Assembly: GCF_003711845.1 (NCBI RefSeq)
Contig: NZ_RHLQ01000016.1
Coordinates: 1 to 64,000, forward strand
DNA: 64,000 bases
Direction: 5' to 3'
Source: Lysinibacillus halotolerans
GTDB lineage: Bacteria > Bacillota > Bacilli > Bacillales_A > Planococcaceae
Made by a program: the position numbers and the translations under genes. The notes beneath the pieces are model-generated. The model did not search any database. It was given only the letters and a program-made list of their open reading frames with translations, and had not been told where the DNA came from. This document shows, one piece after another, positions 40,586-50,729 of this stretch (positions within the stretch are counted from its first letter, which is position 1; the number at the start of each line of letters is the position of its first letter).

Positions 40586-41074
40586 CTATACTAGGTTATT
40601 TTGAATAGTTTTTGGCTTTATAAATTTCATGAAAATAAATCGTACTACTGGTCCCATAATGATAATTTGTAAAGGCAATGCCATAACAAAGTTTTTTCCA
40701 AATAAAGCGAAATACTCTGTAATAACTGAGTTATTAGTAAAACCATTATGGATATAAGTTGTGACTAATCCGTAAATTGACATGAAGAACGCCATCCCAA
40801 TCACCATACAAGTTGAAATGGCAAGGACAGTATAGACTTTTTTTGATGAATTTGCCGTTAGTCGCAAGGCGATTTTTTTTGCATAAGGTCCTACTAAAAA
40901 TAGATCCAGTATGAAGGCGATTGTAAACCCGATTAAAAAATCGGATATTCCTTCTAAGAACGTAATTTCCCCAAACATCCCATTCAGGTATAAATTATAT
41001 ATGGTCATTACAAGTACCATTCCAAAACACATAATTAATCCAAAATAGAAACTTTCTTTTTTTGTTGTTGGCAT
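40586..41074 (-). CDS. DUF2798 family membrane protein
   Basis: 162 residues with four predicted membrane helices arranged as two similar halves: FYFGLIMCFGMVLVMTIYN with LIGFTIAFILDLFLVGPYAKKIA, and VYTVLAISTCMVIGMAFFM with NFVMALPLQIIIMGPVVRFIF. These match the DUF2798 repeat (the G-P-x3-R/K element after the second helix of each pair). Function unknown. Single gene. Confidence 0.75.
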   Translation of the reverse strand: MPTTKKESFYFGLIMCFGMVLVMTIYNLYLNGMFGEITFLEGISDFLIGFTIAFILDLFLVGPYAKKIALRLTANSSKKVYTVLAISTCMVIGMAFFMSIYGLVTTYIHNGFTNNSVITEYFALFGKNFVMALPLQIIIMGPVVRFIFMKFIKPKTIQNNLV

Positions 41075-41547
41075 AAGTTAACACTCCTTTCTGTGTACTA
41101 GTAGTATTATAGTGATTCGATTTGTGCTTCGTAAGTGAAAAGTTTAGGGCTATTTTGTGTCACGAAACGTACGTTAAAGAATTGAGGTAATCTCATTATT
41201 AATGAGCAGTATCAATTTTTTATGCTGATTGGTTATATGAGAAGAGTTTAAGGATTTAACTTACATAAACAACTATATTTAACCCCGTTCCAAAAAAGAA
41301 CGAGGTTATTTTGTTTAAGATTTTAAAAGAGATCCCCTCTAAAAATAGTAATCCCATATAAAGTCTACAATCTATCCTAAAACAAAGTTAAAATATGGTA
41401 AGATACGAAAATAAGTATTTTACAGCGATCATATTAAAGTTCACTAAAACACATTAATTTCTTAAGAATTTCTTCAGAATTATACTTACTGCTTTTTAAG
41501 AAACGATGGCTAATATAAAACTATAAGAAAAAGATGAGGTGAGGGCA
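41075..41547. other. Intergenic region with an orphan terminator
   Basis: About 470 AT-rich bases. A hairpin at 41281-41313 is not clearly linked to a gene. Upstream of it I see only short fragments without ribosome sites. The promoter of the two-component operon must lie in the last 200 bases but is not obvious. Confidence 0.5.
41281..41313 (+). terminator. Orphan intrinsic terminator
   Basis: AACCCCGTTC pairs with GAACGAGGTT (one mismatch) around CAAAAAA, followed by ATTTTG. No gene ends just upstream on the plus strand. Confidence 0.6.
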
Positions 41548-42246
41548 ATGGAGAAGTTAACCGTGCTCGTTACAGATGATGATAAAGATATTCGTGATGG
41601 AATTGAAATTTATTTAACAAATGAAGGCTACAATGTTTTAAAGGCGGCAGATGGAGTCGAAGCATTGAAACTGTTGGAAGAACATGAAGTGCATTTAATT
41701 ATTCTCGATATTATGATGCCGAATATGGATGGGATTTCCGCAACATTTAAAATTCGCGCCGAGCGAAACATCCCGATTATTATGTTAAGTGCAAAAGCCG
41801 AAGATACTGATAAAATTCATGGATTATCAGTAGGGGCAGATGATTATATTACAAAACCTTTTCACCCAATGGAGCTTCTTGCCCGGGTGAAATCCCAATT
41901 AAGACGTTACGTTCAACTAGGTACGTACAATGCCCAGTCTACAAAATATGAATCGAACGGTTTAACCCTTGATGTCGAAGCAAAGGAAGTACGATTAGAT
42001 GGGGAACTTGTTAAACTGACACCAATCGAATATAAAATTACGGAACTTCTATTAAAAAATGCTGGACGAGTATTTTCGATTCGAGAAATTTATGAACTTG
42101 TTTGGAATGAAGAAGCTTATAATGCTGAGAATGTTGTAGCAGTGCACATTCGAAAAATTCGCGAGAAAATTGAAGCTGATCCGAAAAATCCAAGATTTTT
42201 AAAGGTTGTGTGGGGAATTGGATATAAAATTGAAAAACAAAATTGA
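41548..42246 (+). CDS. OmpR/PhoB-family response regulator
   Basis: 232 residues. Receiver domain: acidic pocket DDDKDIRDG, phosphoacceptor Asp in LIILDIMMPNMDG, switch Ser/Lys in IIMLSAKAED and YITKPFHP. DNA-binding winged helix: LTPIEYKITELLLKNAGRVFSIREIYELVWNEE and VVAVHIRKIREKIE. It pairs with the histidine kinase downstream. ATG 41548 follows AGGTGAGGG. Its end overlaps a short membrane ORF. Confidence 0.95.
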   Translation: MEKLTVLVTDDDKDIRDGIEIYLTNEGYNVLKAADGVEALKLLEEHEVHLIILDIMMPNMDGISATFKIRAERNIPIIMLSAKAEDTDKIHGLSVGADDYITKPFHPMELLARVKSQLRRYVQLGTYNAQSTKYESNGLTLDVEAKEVRLDGELVKLTPIEYKITELLLKNAGRVFSIREIYELVWNEEAYNAENVVAVHIRKIREKIEADPKNPRFLKVVWGIGYKIEKQN

Positions 42247-42373
42247 AAAAAGTGTGACGACTATTAGTTTTATCGCAAGTATTATTGGTATGTTCATAAT
42301 CGGAATGAAGACTTGGCAATTTATTAATGAACATATCGGTGAGGCGATTCGATTTTTTGAGAGATTATTTTAG
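42230..42373 (+). CDS. 47-residue membrane peptide between response regulator and kinase
   Basis: TTG 42230 opens a short frame overlapping the regulator gene by 17 bases and ending 14 bases before the kinase start. The product has a basic/acidic head (KNKIEKSV), one helix (TISFIASIIGMFIIGMKTWQF) and an amphipathic tail (EHIGEAIRFFERLF). This is the layout of small membrane regulators that bind sensor kinases. No strong ribosome site precedes TTG, so translation would be coupled to the regulator. Not recognised as a family. Confidence 0.45.
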   Translation: MKNKIEKSVTTISFIASIIGMFIIGMKTWQFINEHIGEAIRFFERLF

Positions 42374-42387
42374 AGGAGGATCCATTG

Positions 42388-44604
42388 ATGAAAAATAAAG
42401 GGAAATTACTCCTCACTCTTTTTCTTATTACGTGGGCAGTATTTTCTATAGTGCTCTTTGTAAAGCAAGCCCCTAATTATTTAGTAAAATCTTATTTTCA
42501 ATCGGATACTTTCCAATCTACGAAGGAAAGTTTTATTGACCAATTAGGCCACTACGTTTTAATGCCCTTTGATGCTGAAAAGGCAAAGGAAACAATCAAT
42601 GTTACGCAAGGAGAAATCGAAGAGTATCGATATCGTTATGGCTCTTTAACGGAACAAGTTGAAAGTATTCAATCTCAATATAGAGGGCGGATAATGGAGG
42701 CAGAGGAGAGCAAAGATTCAACATTAAAAGAGCTATTAATAGAGGAGCGTGATAAAAAAATTGCAGATATTAAAGCGAACTTTGAAAGTGATGATTATGT
42801 TAAAGAGAAAATTCGAAAACAAAAGGAACAATTAATCGATGAGTATGCAGCAGAGCAAGAAAAATATAAAAAGTCCTTTTTAAATGAATTTAGCTATTTT
42901 TCTTATCACTTTGTAAACATAGACAATGGAAAAAAATTTGAATCAGGAACCCAACAAAAATCTGATCTATTTACTGAAAGTTATGAAGATAAAAATCCTT
43001 TAATAGTAAATAATTCAGTTAATATAAATTCCTATGATAATAATGTTTACTCGGAAGTACAAGACACTATTCCGGAATTTCAAATTGATGGAGAATCCGC
43101 AAGATATGAAGGATCCTTTAGTATACCAAAATCTATGCTTAGTAGTTCTAATTTGGGAACTGATTATCAATATTTTAATATAGCGAAAATAACTTTTATT
43201 GTTATATGGGTCACTGGTATATTAGCAATTGTCGGATTGTTTACTTTTGCTAGACCAAAAATGGATATGTTCAGAGAATCATCCAATGTAAAAGATGCTT
43301 TCTTACGCCTTCCTATTGATGTTCGCATCATTTTAATTATTGTGGTAAGTTTTATATCCTTTGGATTAATGGAGTATATTGGTAATTCGTTAATCAATAA
43401 TATCATTTACTTTAACCCAATAAATTTAATTACATCTAGTGTTGAAGAACTCATATTTCTTTTTATAGTCTTTATAAGTGTTGCTGCCATAATATTTGGC
43501 ATAACATGGACTTGGGATTCGATTAAAAATGAGCCTAAGATAGAAGAGCAATTAAAAAATGCTATGCTATACAGACTTGCAGATGGGCTAAGGGATTTAT
43601 TTTTAAACCGTTCCCTCGGTGTACAATCCGTAGCCATTTTAATTATTTTCTTTCTTGCCGGAATTGGTTTCGTAGGGGCATCGTATAGCGTTGAGCTACT
43701 CATGATTTATATTCTTTTACTATTCTTTATTGGATTACCAGCTGGCATTCTCTTTCTTCGTCGAATTGGGTATCTTAATCGAATTATGCGACAGACGGAA
43801 GATATGGCAAGGGGACGTTTAACAAATGATATTAAGGTGAAAGGGAAGTCACCATTAGCCAAGCATGCAGCAAATTTAAATGCATTGCGTGAAGGTGTAA
43901 AAAAATCAATGTCAGAACAAGCGAAAAGTGAACGGTTAAAAACAGAGCTTATTACGAATGTTAGCCATGATTTACGAACACCGTTAACGTCGATTATAAC
44001 CTATACCGATTTATTAAAGAACCCGGATTTAACAGATGAACAACGAAAACAATATATCGATGTATTGGATAAAAAATCAGCCCGTCTTAAAACGTTAATA
44101 GAAGATTTATTTGAAGTGTCAAAAATGGCCAGTGGGAATATTGAAATAACAAAACAGAAGCTAGATTTAACTCAATTGGTGCAACAAGCAATAGGAGAAC
44201 ATGAAGAGGCCTTTTCCCTTTCAAATTTAGAGTTACGTATTTTAATGCCAGAGGAACCCCTCTATGCCTATGTAGATGGTCAAAAAATGTGGCGTGTTAT
44301 TGATAATTTAATTGTCAACACATTGAAATACTCGTTAGAGGGAACAAGAGTATATGTTACTTTAAAACAAATTGAATCCAATATTGAGTTTTCAGTAAAA
44401 AATGTTTCAAAGTATGAATTAAATGAAAACGTTCAAGAGCTTACAGAACGCTTTAAAAGGGCGGATGCTTCCCGCCATACAGATGGTTCTGGATTAGGGT
44501 TAGCGATTGCTCAGTCGATTGTTGATTTACACAATGGCCGTCTTACTGTTGAGGTAGATGGAGATTTATTTAAAGTGACAGTAACTATTGTTGGAAATAG
44601 TTAA
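42388..44604 (+). CDS. Sensor histidine kinase with large external domain
   Basis: 738 residues. One N-terminal helix (LLTLFLITWAVFSIVLFV) is followed by about 230 external residues rich in Glu/Lys/Gln with coiled-coil character (residues about 60-150). Then come five further helices (about 265-450) and a HAMP-like linker (RQTEDMARGRLTNDI). The HisKA box NVSHDLRTPLTSI follows (His near 526), and the ATPase domain with N-box VIDNLIVNTLKYS and G-box DGSGLGLAIAQS. It phosphorylates the upstream regulator. The signal is unknown; multi-helix kinases often sense the envelope. GAGGAGGA precedes ATG 42388. Confidence 0.93.
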   Translation: MKNKGKLLLTLFLITWAVFSIVLFVKQAPNYLVKSYFQSDTFQSTKESFIDQLGHYVLMPFDAEKAKETINVTQGEIEEYRYRYGSLTEQVESIQSQYRGRIMEAEESKDSTLKELLIEERDKKIADIKANFESDDYVKEKIRKQKEQLIDEYAAEQEKYKKSFLNEFSYFSYHFVNIDNGKKFESGTQQKSDLFTESYEDKNPLIVNNSVNINSYDNNVYSEVQDTIPEFQIDGESARYEGSFSIPKSMLSSSNLGTDYQYFNIAKITFIVIWVTGILAIVGLFTFARPKMDMFRESSNVKDAFLRLPIDVRIILIIVVSFISFGLMEYIGNSLINNIIYFNPINLITSSVEELIFLFIVFISVAAIIFGITWTWDSIKNEPKIEEQLKNAMLYRLADGLRDLFLNRSLGVQSVAILIIFFLAGIGFVGASYSVELLMIYILLLFFIGLPAGILFLRRIGYLNRIMRQTEDMARGRLTNDIKVKGKSPLAKHAANLNALREGVKKSMSEQAKSERLKTELITNVSHDLRTPLTSIITYTDLLKNPDLTDEQRKQYIDVLDKKSARLKTLIEDLFEVSKMASGNIEITKQKLDLTQLVQQAIGEHEEAFSLSNLELRILMPEEPLYAYVDGQKMWRVIDNLIVNTLKYSLEGTRVYVTLKQIESNIEFSVKNVSKYELNENVQELTERFKRADASRHTDGSGLGLAIAQSIVDLHNGRLTVEVDGDLFKVTVTIVGNS

Positions 44605-44616
44605 CAGTATGCCGAT

Positions 44617-44655
44617 AGAGGACGTCCTAACACGCATTTTAGGGCGTCCTCTTTA
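44617..44655 (+). terminator. Terminator of the two-component operon
   Basis: AGAGGACGTCCTAA (44617-44630) pairs with TTAGGGCGTCCTCT (44639-44652), followed by TT. Strong stem, short T-tract. Confidence 0.82.
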
Positions 44656-44724
44656 CTACTTGAATATGAACATTTTCTCTCAACATGGTATACTTTGGGT
44701 ATTACAAATAATGGAGGAATACGA

Positions 44725-45804
44725 ATGGGGAAAATCGTTGGCATATCGATTGTCTTCATCATTTATAGTGCACTTACAACCTATTTAGGGTTAAATTTTA
44801 AAAAGTGGCTAGAAGCAATTCATCTTTTCCGTTGGCCCGTAGTTTACTGGATTGTTTTCTTCCTCATTGCATTTAGTTTTATCATTGGAAGATTTCATGA
44901 AACCTTAAGACCATTATCAGTAGTCGGTAACTATTGGATGTTCTTTTTTGAGTATGGACTCATATTATGTATCATCACGAATCTCCTAGTAACGTTTACA
45001 CCATTAAAAAATATTGCTGTTATTGGGTCTGTTGTCGTTGGACTTTTAGTTGTATTGTTTGCTTGGGGTAGCTATAACGCCTATTCTCCAGTAGTACGTA
45101 ATTTAGGAATTTCCGTTGACAAAAGTGGTGAGCCAATCCGATTAGTAGTAGCATCTGACTTCCATTTAGGGGTCCTTTCGAACAAAAAACATCTTCAAAG
45201 GTTTGTGGAGCTATCAAATGATGCAAACCCGGATCTTGTTTTATTAGTTGGCGATTTAGTCGATGATGATCCGAAATGGTTTTTGGAAGAAGGAATGGCA
45301 GAGGTGATGTCAAAGCTAAAGTCAACATATGGTGTATATGGAGTGCTTGGAAATCACGAATATTATGGTGGGAAAATTCCTCAATTTGTCGAAGAAATGA
45401 AAAATGCAAATGTTCAAATTTTGATGGATGAAACTATTTTAGTTGGAAATCGTTTGTATTTAACAGGTCAGGAAGATGTGACGAATAAAGATAGACGATC
45501 GATTGCTGAGCTTAAGCCTGAAAAGGAACAATTGCCATGGATTGTAATGAATCATACTCCTTACGATTTACATCTTCCGCAAAAGGCAGGGGTAGATCTT
45601 CATTTATCAGGGCATACCCATCTTGGACAACTGTGGCCGAACAATTTTATTACCGATAAATTATTTGAACTTGATTATGGACATATGAAAAAAGGGAATA
45701 TGCATGCTTTAGTATCTTCGGGTTTTGGTTTTTGGGGTCCACCTACAAGAATTGGTAGCCGCTCTGAGTTATGGGTAGTTGATATCACATTTTCGGGCAA
45801 CTAA
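44725..45804 (+). CDS. Membrane-anchored metallophosphoesterase (YkuE/YaeI-like)
   Basis: 359 residues. Four predicted N-terminal helices (residues about 3-120) anchor a calcineurin-type phosphoesterase. Its metal ligands appear in order as ASDFHLG, LVGDLVDDD, GVLGNHEYYG, MNHTPYDL and LSGHTHLGQLWP. Related YkuE binds the cell wall; the substrate here is unknown. GGAGG seven bases before ATG 44725 fixes the start; the frame opens further up at 44695. Confidence 0.9.
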   Translation: MGKIVGISIVFIIYSALTTYLGLNFKKWLEAIHLFRWPVVYWIVFFLIAFSFIIGRFHETLRPLSVVGNYWMFFFEYGLILCIITNLLVTFTPLKNIAVIGSVVVGLLVVLFAWGSYNAYSPVVRNLGISVDKSGEPIRLVVASDFHLGVLSNKKHLQRFVELSNDANPDLVLLVGDLVDDDPKWFLEEGMAEVMSKLKSTYGVYGVLGNHEYYGGKIPQFVEEMKNANVQILMDETILVGNRLYLTGQEDVTNKDRRSIAELKPEKEQLPWIVMNHTPYDLHLPQKAGVDLHLSGHTHLGQLWPNNFITDKLFELDYGHMKKGNMHALVSSGFGFWGPPTRIGSRSELWVVDITFSGN

Positions 45805-45876
45805 ATTAATCGATTTTAACATTGATGGTTTTTGTGCAATTAAGCAAAAGTAAAAAATGAGGAGACTATTATTTTT

Positions 45877-46704
45877 ATGGAATTATTTGAACTTATTAAA
45901 GCGGTCATCCTTGGTTTTGTTGAAGGGATGACAGAATTTGCTCCTGTATCTTCAACAGGACATATGATTATCGTAGATGATCTATGGTTAAAGACAAAGG
46001 AGTTTTTAGAACCAGGTTCTGCCAACACATTTAAAATTGTTATTCAGCTAGGTTCGATATTAGCAGTTGTAGTCGTAATGTGGAAGCGTATGTTAAGTTT
46101 GGTAGGATTATATAAAATTAAAGGACAAACGGCTTCTCGTAAATTTAATTTAGGACATGTCATCGTAGGGATTATTCCTGCTGGTGTGTTTGGCGTATTG
46201 TTCGAAGATTATATTGATGAAAACTTATTTTTCACATCAACAGTTATTATTGGGTTAATTGTTGGGGCCATTTGGATGATTATTGCTGATAAATTTGGTC
46301 CAAAACGTCCTAAAATTACATCTTTAGACGATCTATCCTATGGAAAAGCATTTAAAATCGGCTTAATCCAATGTTTATCTTTATGGCCAGGATTCTCTCG
46401 TTCAGGTGCGACAATTTCAGGTGGGGTTATGTTAGGACTTGACCATAAGACGGCTTCAGACTTCACGTTCATTATGGCTGTTCCGATTATGGCAGGGGCT
46501 AGTGGTTTATCCCTTGTGAAAAACTGGAGCGAAATTAATCCTTCTGATTTTGGATTTTATGCCCTTGGATTTATTAGTGCCTTTGTTTTCGCATTAATAT
46601 CTATTAAATTCTTCTTAAAGTTAATATCACGTATTAAGCTAGTACCGTTTGCAATTTATCGATTAATTTTAGCGGCAATTTTAATTGTTGTATTATATTT
46701 ATAA
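45877..46704 (+). CDS. uppP: Undecaprenyl-diphosphatase UppP (BacA)
   Basis: 275-residue membrane phosphatase recycling undecaprenyl pyrophosphate to the monophosphate carrier used in peptidoglycan synthesis; overexpression gives bacitracin resistance. Diagnostic motifs: GFVEGMTEFAPVSSTGHMII (residues about 12-31; the usual text is EG-x-TEF-x-PVSSTGH) and SLWPGFSRSGATISGG near residue 170. Normal length. It shares a bidirectional terminator with the convergent germination gene. Confidence 0.97.
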   Translation: MELFELIKAVILGFVEGMTEFAPVSSTGHMIIVDDLWLKTKEFLEPGSANTFKIVIQLGSILAVVVVMWKRMLSLVGLYKIKGQTASRKFNLGHVIVGIIPAGVFGVLFEDYIDENLFFTSTVIIGLIVGAIWMIIADKFGPKRPKITSLDDLSYGKAFKIGLIQCLSLWPGFSRSGATISGGVMLGLDHKTASDFTFIMAVPIMAGASGLSLVKNWSEINPSDFGFYALGFISAFVFALISIKFFLKLISRIKLVPFAIYRLILAAILIVVLYL

Positions 46705-46707
46705 TGT

Positions 46708-46735
46708 AAACGCCTCAAAATTTGAGGCGTTTTTT
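46708..46735. terminator. Bidirectional terminator between uppP and the gerAB gene
   Basis: AAACGCCTCAAA / TTTGAGGCGTTT followed by T-run on the plus strand and A-run upstream for the minus strand. It overlaps the first bases of the neighbouring stop region. Confidence 0.9.
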
Positions 46736-47879
46736 ATTCGGCATTTTCACTTTCTACTTCTCGATTTTCCACTTTTTTCTTCTTTAGTTTAGAAAACAAC
46801 CTTTTTATATTCGCAATAGCATTTAAAATAAACGGATAAATAAACACTAAAACGAAAGATAATCTACCAAAAAAATCATTTATCGTTTTAATTTGGGACC
46901 GTGATTCTACAAATAAAGTTCCGATAAAAATAATGATTGAGAAAATGTAAATAAATTTCTTTTCACTTACTTTTATCATTCGTATGAAACCACGATGGGC
47001 AGACCAAGCATATAAACAAAGGTTTGGTAAAATGATAATTAACCAAAAACAAATTGTAAAAAGTTCAATTCTTTCGATAAAGGGGAGACGGATAATGCTG
47101 AACATTGTTAATGTAGCCCAAATGTATTTTTCAAGTTGTTCCCCGCTAAAGAAAGATAAGCTAATTAACATAACGAATAAATAAATAGCCAATGTTGAAA
47201 GTAGTCCTAAGTGGACATATTTTTTTGCCTTATTCTGTTCCTTAACGAAGGGATAAAGTACATTTAATACTTCAAAACCTACAATTGTAAAGGACATGGA
47301 ATAAGCTCCCTTTAGTATACTGATTAAATCACTACCGAATACAGGTAAAACATGATTGTAGTTAGCATACTCTAGTGGAAATAATAAGATAGCTAAAATC
47401 CATAGTGGTAAAACATAACTAAAGAAACAAATTCCTATGATTACCCGTAGTCCTCCAGAAAACGTATAAATAACTATTAGTAAGACAGTGATGGTGATAA
47501 AGGATGTACTTAAATCAGGGAATACCCATACATTAATAACTTCTGTGTAAGTTCTTATAACAACAAAGAATGCTAATAAACAGTAACTAATTAAAACTAA
47601 ATTCATTAAATTTCCTAAATATTTACCAAATACATTTATTTGGATACCGAAAATATCATCGGAACCGTACATCTCTAATGTTTTAAACATAACAAAAACT
47701 ACAAGATGAGCGGCAATAAAACTTATAATAATGGATATCCAAGCATCTTGTTTCGCTTCTTTGTAAATTACACTTTGAAATCCATGTATTCCTACCCCAA
47801 TTTGAACTGCAGTAGTTGTAAATAAGAGAAGTGAAGCGTTAAATTTTTGACTTGGGTCTATTTGCAAATGCTTTTTCAC
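46734..47879 (-). CDS. GerAB-family germinant receptor permease subunit, orphan
   Basis: 381 residues with ten predicted helices of the APC-like GerAB/ArcD/ProY spore germination family. N-terminal LLLFTTTAVQIGVGIHGFQS and central YSMSFTIVGFEVLNVLYPFV are typical. GerA-type receptors need A and C partners, which are absent here, so this is an orphan B subunit. The C-terminus is Lys-rich. GTG 47879 follows AAAGGGG. Its presence supports a spore-forming host. Confidence 0.88.
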   Translation of the reverse strand: MKKHLQIDPSQKFNASLLLFTTTAVQIGVGIHGFQSVIYKEAKQDAWISIIISFIAAHLVVFVMFKTLEMYGSDDIFGIQINVFGKYLGNLMNLVLISYCLLAFFVVIRTYTEVINVWVFPDLSTSFITITVLLIVIYTFSGGLRVIIGICFFSYVLPLWILAILLFPLEYANYNHVLPVFGSDLISILKGAYSMSFTIVGFEVLNVLYPFVKEQNKAKKYVHLGLLSTLAIYLFVMLISLSFFSGEQLEKYIWATLTMFSIIRLPFIERIELFTICFWLIIILPNLCLYAWSAHRGFIRMIKVSEKKFIYIFSIIIFIGTLFVESRSQIKTINDFFGRLSFVLVFIYPFILNAIANIKRLFSKLKKKKVENREVESENAE

Positions 47880-48249
47880 TAATACCCCTTTCTCTTCCCT
47901 TTAAGGAATGCAAGGCTCTCGTAAGATTTAGTATTTAAAATAACAATGATATTTAAAAATTGATCTTTCATTTTGTTCTTGTCACCTTTAATATCCCTAC
48001 TCAGAAGGGATTTCTAATTTCATAATTACCGTAATTTATAAAATTATTCTTCCGATATGCGATTTTAAATTTTGCATACAAAAAGGGAGATAGATGAGTG
48101 GGGAAAATTAGATTTGAACTGCTTAAATATGATTGAAAATAATAATTTGGAAAGTTAATGAATTATAAAAAATGCTTGGACAACGAAAAAGCCCAAGCAT
48201 TTTCATCTTAATTCGATGGAATTCTTTTTTAGAAAAAAAGGGGGGTTAC
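47880..48249. other. Intergenic region between divergent transcription units
   Basis: About 370 AT-rich bases. The only clear element is the terminator at 48172-48205. A GTG frame near 48099 with an upstream GGGAG gives only about a dozen codons and was not accepted. Confidence 0.5.
48172..48205. terminator. Terminator after the AIM24-family gene
   Basis: ATGCTTGG (48172-48179) pairs with CCAAGCAT (48193-48200). On the minus strand it is followed by a T-run (plus-strand AAAAA at 48167). Confidence 0.75.
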
Positions 48250-49044
48250 TTAATCGTTAAACAGATTAAAAATTCCACCGATTCCGCCTTCACCTGCATT
48301 ATTTCCGCCTCCGCCTTTTGAAACAGGAGCAGCAGCAAATACACGGCTTGCTAATCGGCTAAATGGTAACGATTGAATCCATACTGTACCAGGACCACGT
48401 AAAGAAGCAAGGAATATTCCTTCCCCTCCAAATAAAGCGGTTTTTACGCCACTAACAGGTTGGATATCATAATCAACAGAAGAAGTCATCGCCACTAAAC
48501 AGCCAGTATCTACTAAAAGCTTTTGACCGGCTTGCAAATCAATTTTCTCAATAGCTCCACCGGCATGGATGAATGCTAATCCATCTCCTTCAAGTTTTTG
48601 CATAATGAAACCTTCACCACCGAAGAAGCCAGCACCAATTTTACGTTGGAATTCAATACCGACAGAAACGCCTTTCGCAGCAGCTAAAAAAGAATCCTTT
48701 TGACAAATAATTTTCCCGTTATATTGACTTAAATCCATTGGAATAATTTTTCCTGGATATGGGGCTGCAAAATAAACATGTTTTTTTCCTTCGCCCACAT
48801 TCGTAAAGGTTGTCATAAATAAACTTTCACCGGATATTAATCGTTTCCCAGCGCCCATTAACTTTCCCATAATGCCACCGCTGTTTTTAGAGCCGTCACC
48901 GAAAATGGTTTCCATTTTGATTGCTTCGTCCATCATCATTAAACTTCCTGCTTCGGCAATGGCTGTTTCGTTAGGATCTAGTTCGACTTCTACAAACTGC
49001 ATATCATCTCCGTGCAATTTGTAGTCAATTTCATGGTTGTTCAT
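48250..49044 (-). CDS. AIM24 family protein (TIGR00266)
   Basis: 264-residue beta-rich protein. FVEVELDPNETAIAEAGSLMMMDEAI, GESLFMTTFTN, AAPYPGKIIPMDLSQYNG, and VDTGCLVAMTSSVDYDIQ are family marks, and GGEGIFLASLRGPGTVWIQSLPFSRLA is the usual C-terminal block. The protein ends with a Gly-rich tail. The function of bacterial members is not known (the name comes from a yeast mitochondrial protein). ATG 49044 has AGGAGGATATGAATA upstream. Confidence 0.88.
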   Translation of the reverse strand: MNNHEIDYKLHGDDMQFVEVELDPNETAIAEAGSLMMMDEAIKMETIFGDGSKNSGGIMGKLMGAGKRLISGESLFMTTFTNVGEGKKHVYFAAPYPGKIIPMDLSQYNGKIICQKDSFLAAAKGVSVGIEFQRKIGAGFFGGEGFIMQKLEGDGLAFIHAGGAIEKIDLQAGQKLLVDTGCLVAMTSSVDYDIQPVSGVKTALFGGEGIFLASLRGPGTVWIQSLPFSRLASRVFAAAPVSKGGGGNNAGEGGIGGIFNLFND

Positions 49045-49224
49045 TATTCATATCCTCCTAAGTTTAATAATACATATATACCATTTAAGGTTACGTTTCA
49101 CCTCTCGGAAAGGTTTCATTCAAAATTTCATAAAATCTAAATCTATGAATAGAGGAATTAAGGTGGAAAAAGTCGAATAAAAGACAATATAAGAGGAAAT
49201 TCGAGCGAAAATAGGGAGGGTGTT

Positions 49225-50706
49225 ATGGAAATTAGAAACTTTATCAATGGTAAATGGATAACAGATGATGGTTTAGAGACAGTTCCCGTTGTAAATCCGG
49301 CTAATGGAGAACAGCTTGCAACTGTTCCCCTTTCAACAAAAGCTCAAGTAGATGAGGCTGTAGCAGCAGCTAAAAGAGCACAAAAATCTTGGGCGCTAGT
49401 TCCTGCCCCTAAACGAGCAGATTTTCTATATGAAATTGGTTATAAATTAAAAGAAAAGAAGGAACATCTAGCCCAAATTTTGACGAAGGAAATGGGTAAA
49501 GTCATTGAAGAAGCACGTGGAGAAGTGCAAGAAGGTATTGATATGGCCTTTTATATGGCCGGGGAAGGGAGACGACTGTTTGGGGAAACGACTCCTTCCG
49601 AGCTTGCAGATAAATTTGCGATGAGTGTCAGGGCGCCGATTGGTGTAGTAGGCCTCATTACACCATGGAATTTTCCGATTGCCATTGCAACTTGGAAGGC
49701 GTTTCCGGCGATCGTCTCGGGGAATACAGTTGTCTGGAAACCTGCCACTGAAACGCCTCTTATGGCTTACGAAATGGCAAAAATATTAGAAGAAGTAGGA
49801 TTGCCGGAAGGGGTTGCCAATGTCGTATTTGGTGCAGGTTCAACAGTTGGAACTGCAATGATTGAGCATCCGGATGTCAAAGTCATTTCTTTCACCGGTT
49901 CTACGGAAACAGGAAGTAAGGTTGCCGAACTTGGCGGTAAGCATTTAAAAAAGGTATCCCTTGAAATGGGTGGTAAAAACGCTGTAATTGTAATGGATGA
50001 TGCCAATTTACAGTTAGCGGTGGATGCGATTATTTGGAGTGCATTTGGAACAGCTGGTCAACGTTGTACAGCGTGTAGTCGTGTCATTGTCCATAAAGAT
50101 GTTAAAACTGAATTGGAGTCTATGCTAGTTAAATCGATTGGTCAGTTAACAATAGGAGATGGTCTCGATCCAACGGTAAAGGTTGGCCCTGTTATTAATC
50201 AAGCTGCCCTTGAAAAAATCAACCGTTATGTTGAAATTGGGAAGAAGGAAGGGGCGACTCTCCTAGTTGGAGGCAGAGTATTATCAACACCACCATTTGA
50301 TAAAGGATATTATTTTGAACCAACTATTTTTACAGATGTTCAAAATGATATGGTGATCGCCCAAGAGGAAATTTTCGGACCAGTCGTAAGTATAATCGAA
50401 GTAGCAAGTCTAGATGAAGCGATTGAAGTGAACAATAGTGTGAAATTTGGTTTATCGAGTTCTATCTTCTCTCAAGATGTTAATAAAATATTTAAAGCAC
50501 AAAGAGATTTAGATACAGGAATTGTTTACGTAAATGCAGGAACAACAGGTGCAGAAATTCATCTTCCTTTTGGGGGGACAAAAGGAACTGGAAATGGGCA
50601 CCGGGATTCCGGTCAAGCAGCTTTGGATGTGTATACAGAATGGAAAAGTATTTACGTTGACTATAGTGGGAAACTTCAACGAGCGCAAATTGATACTGAA
50701 AACTAA
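49225..50706 (+). CDS. NAD(P)-dependent aldehyde dehydrogenase
   Basis: 493-residue ALDH superfamily enzyme. [14 protein letters not shown] (cofactor binding), [25 protein letters not shown] (general base Glu) and GQRCTACSR (catalytic Cys) are all present. The gene lies 23 bases before a lysine 6-dehydrogenase-like gene. Together they suggest oxidation of lysine-derived allysine (piperideine-6-carboxylate) to 2-aminoadipate. Pathway assignment is inference from the pair. Confidence 0.9.
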   Translation: MEIRNFINGKWITDDGLETVPVVNPANGEQLATVPLSTKAQVDEAVAAAKRAQKSWALVPAPKRADFLYEIGYKLKEKKEHLAQILTKEMGKVIEEARGEVQEGIDMAFYMAGEGRRLFGETTPSELADKFAMSVRAPIGVVGLITPWNFPIAIATWKAFPAIVSGNTVVWKPATETPLMAYEMAKILEEVGLPEGVANVVFGAGSTVGTAMIEHPDVKVISFTGSTETGSKVAELGGKHLKKVSLEMGGKNAVIVMDDANLQLAVDAIIWSAFGTAGQRCTACSRVIVHKDVKTELESMLVKSIGQLTIGDGLDPTVKVGPVINQAALEKINRYVEIGKKEGATLLVGGRVLSTPPFDKGYYFEPTIFTDVQNDMVIAQEEIFGPVVSIIEVASLDEAIEVNNSVKFGLSSSIFSQDVNKIFKAQRDLDTGIVYVNAGTTGAEIHLPFGGTKGTGNGHRDSGQAALDVYTEWKSIYVDYSGKLQRAQIDTEN

Positions 50707-50729
50707 AGCAGAAAAAGGGGATGGGTTTA

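Noticed and set aside
48099-48140. Possible micro-ORF after GGGAGATAG
   Set aside because: Only about a dozen codons, poor spacing, no conservation evidence.
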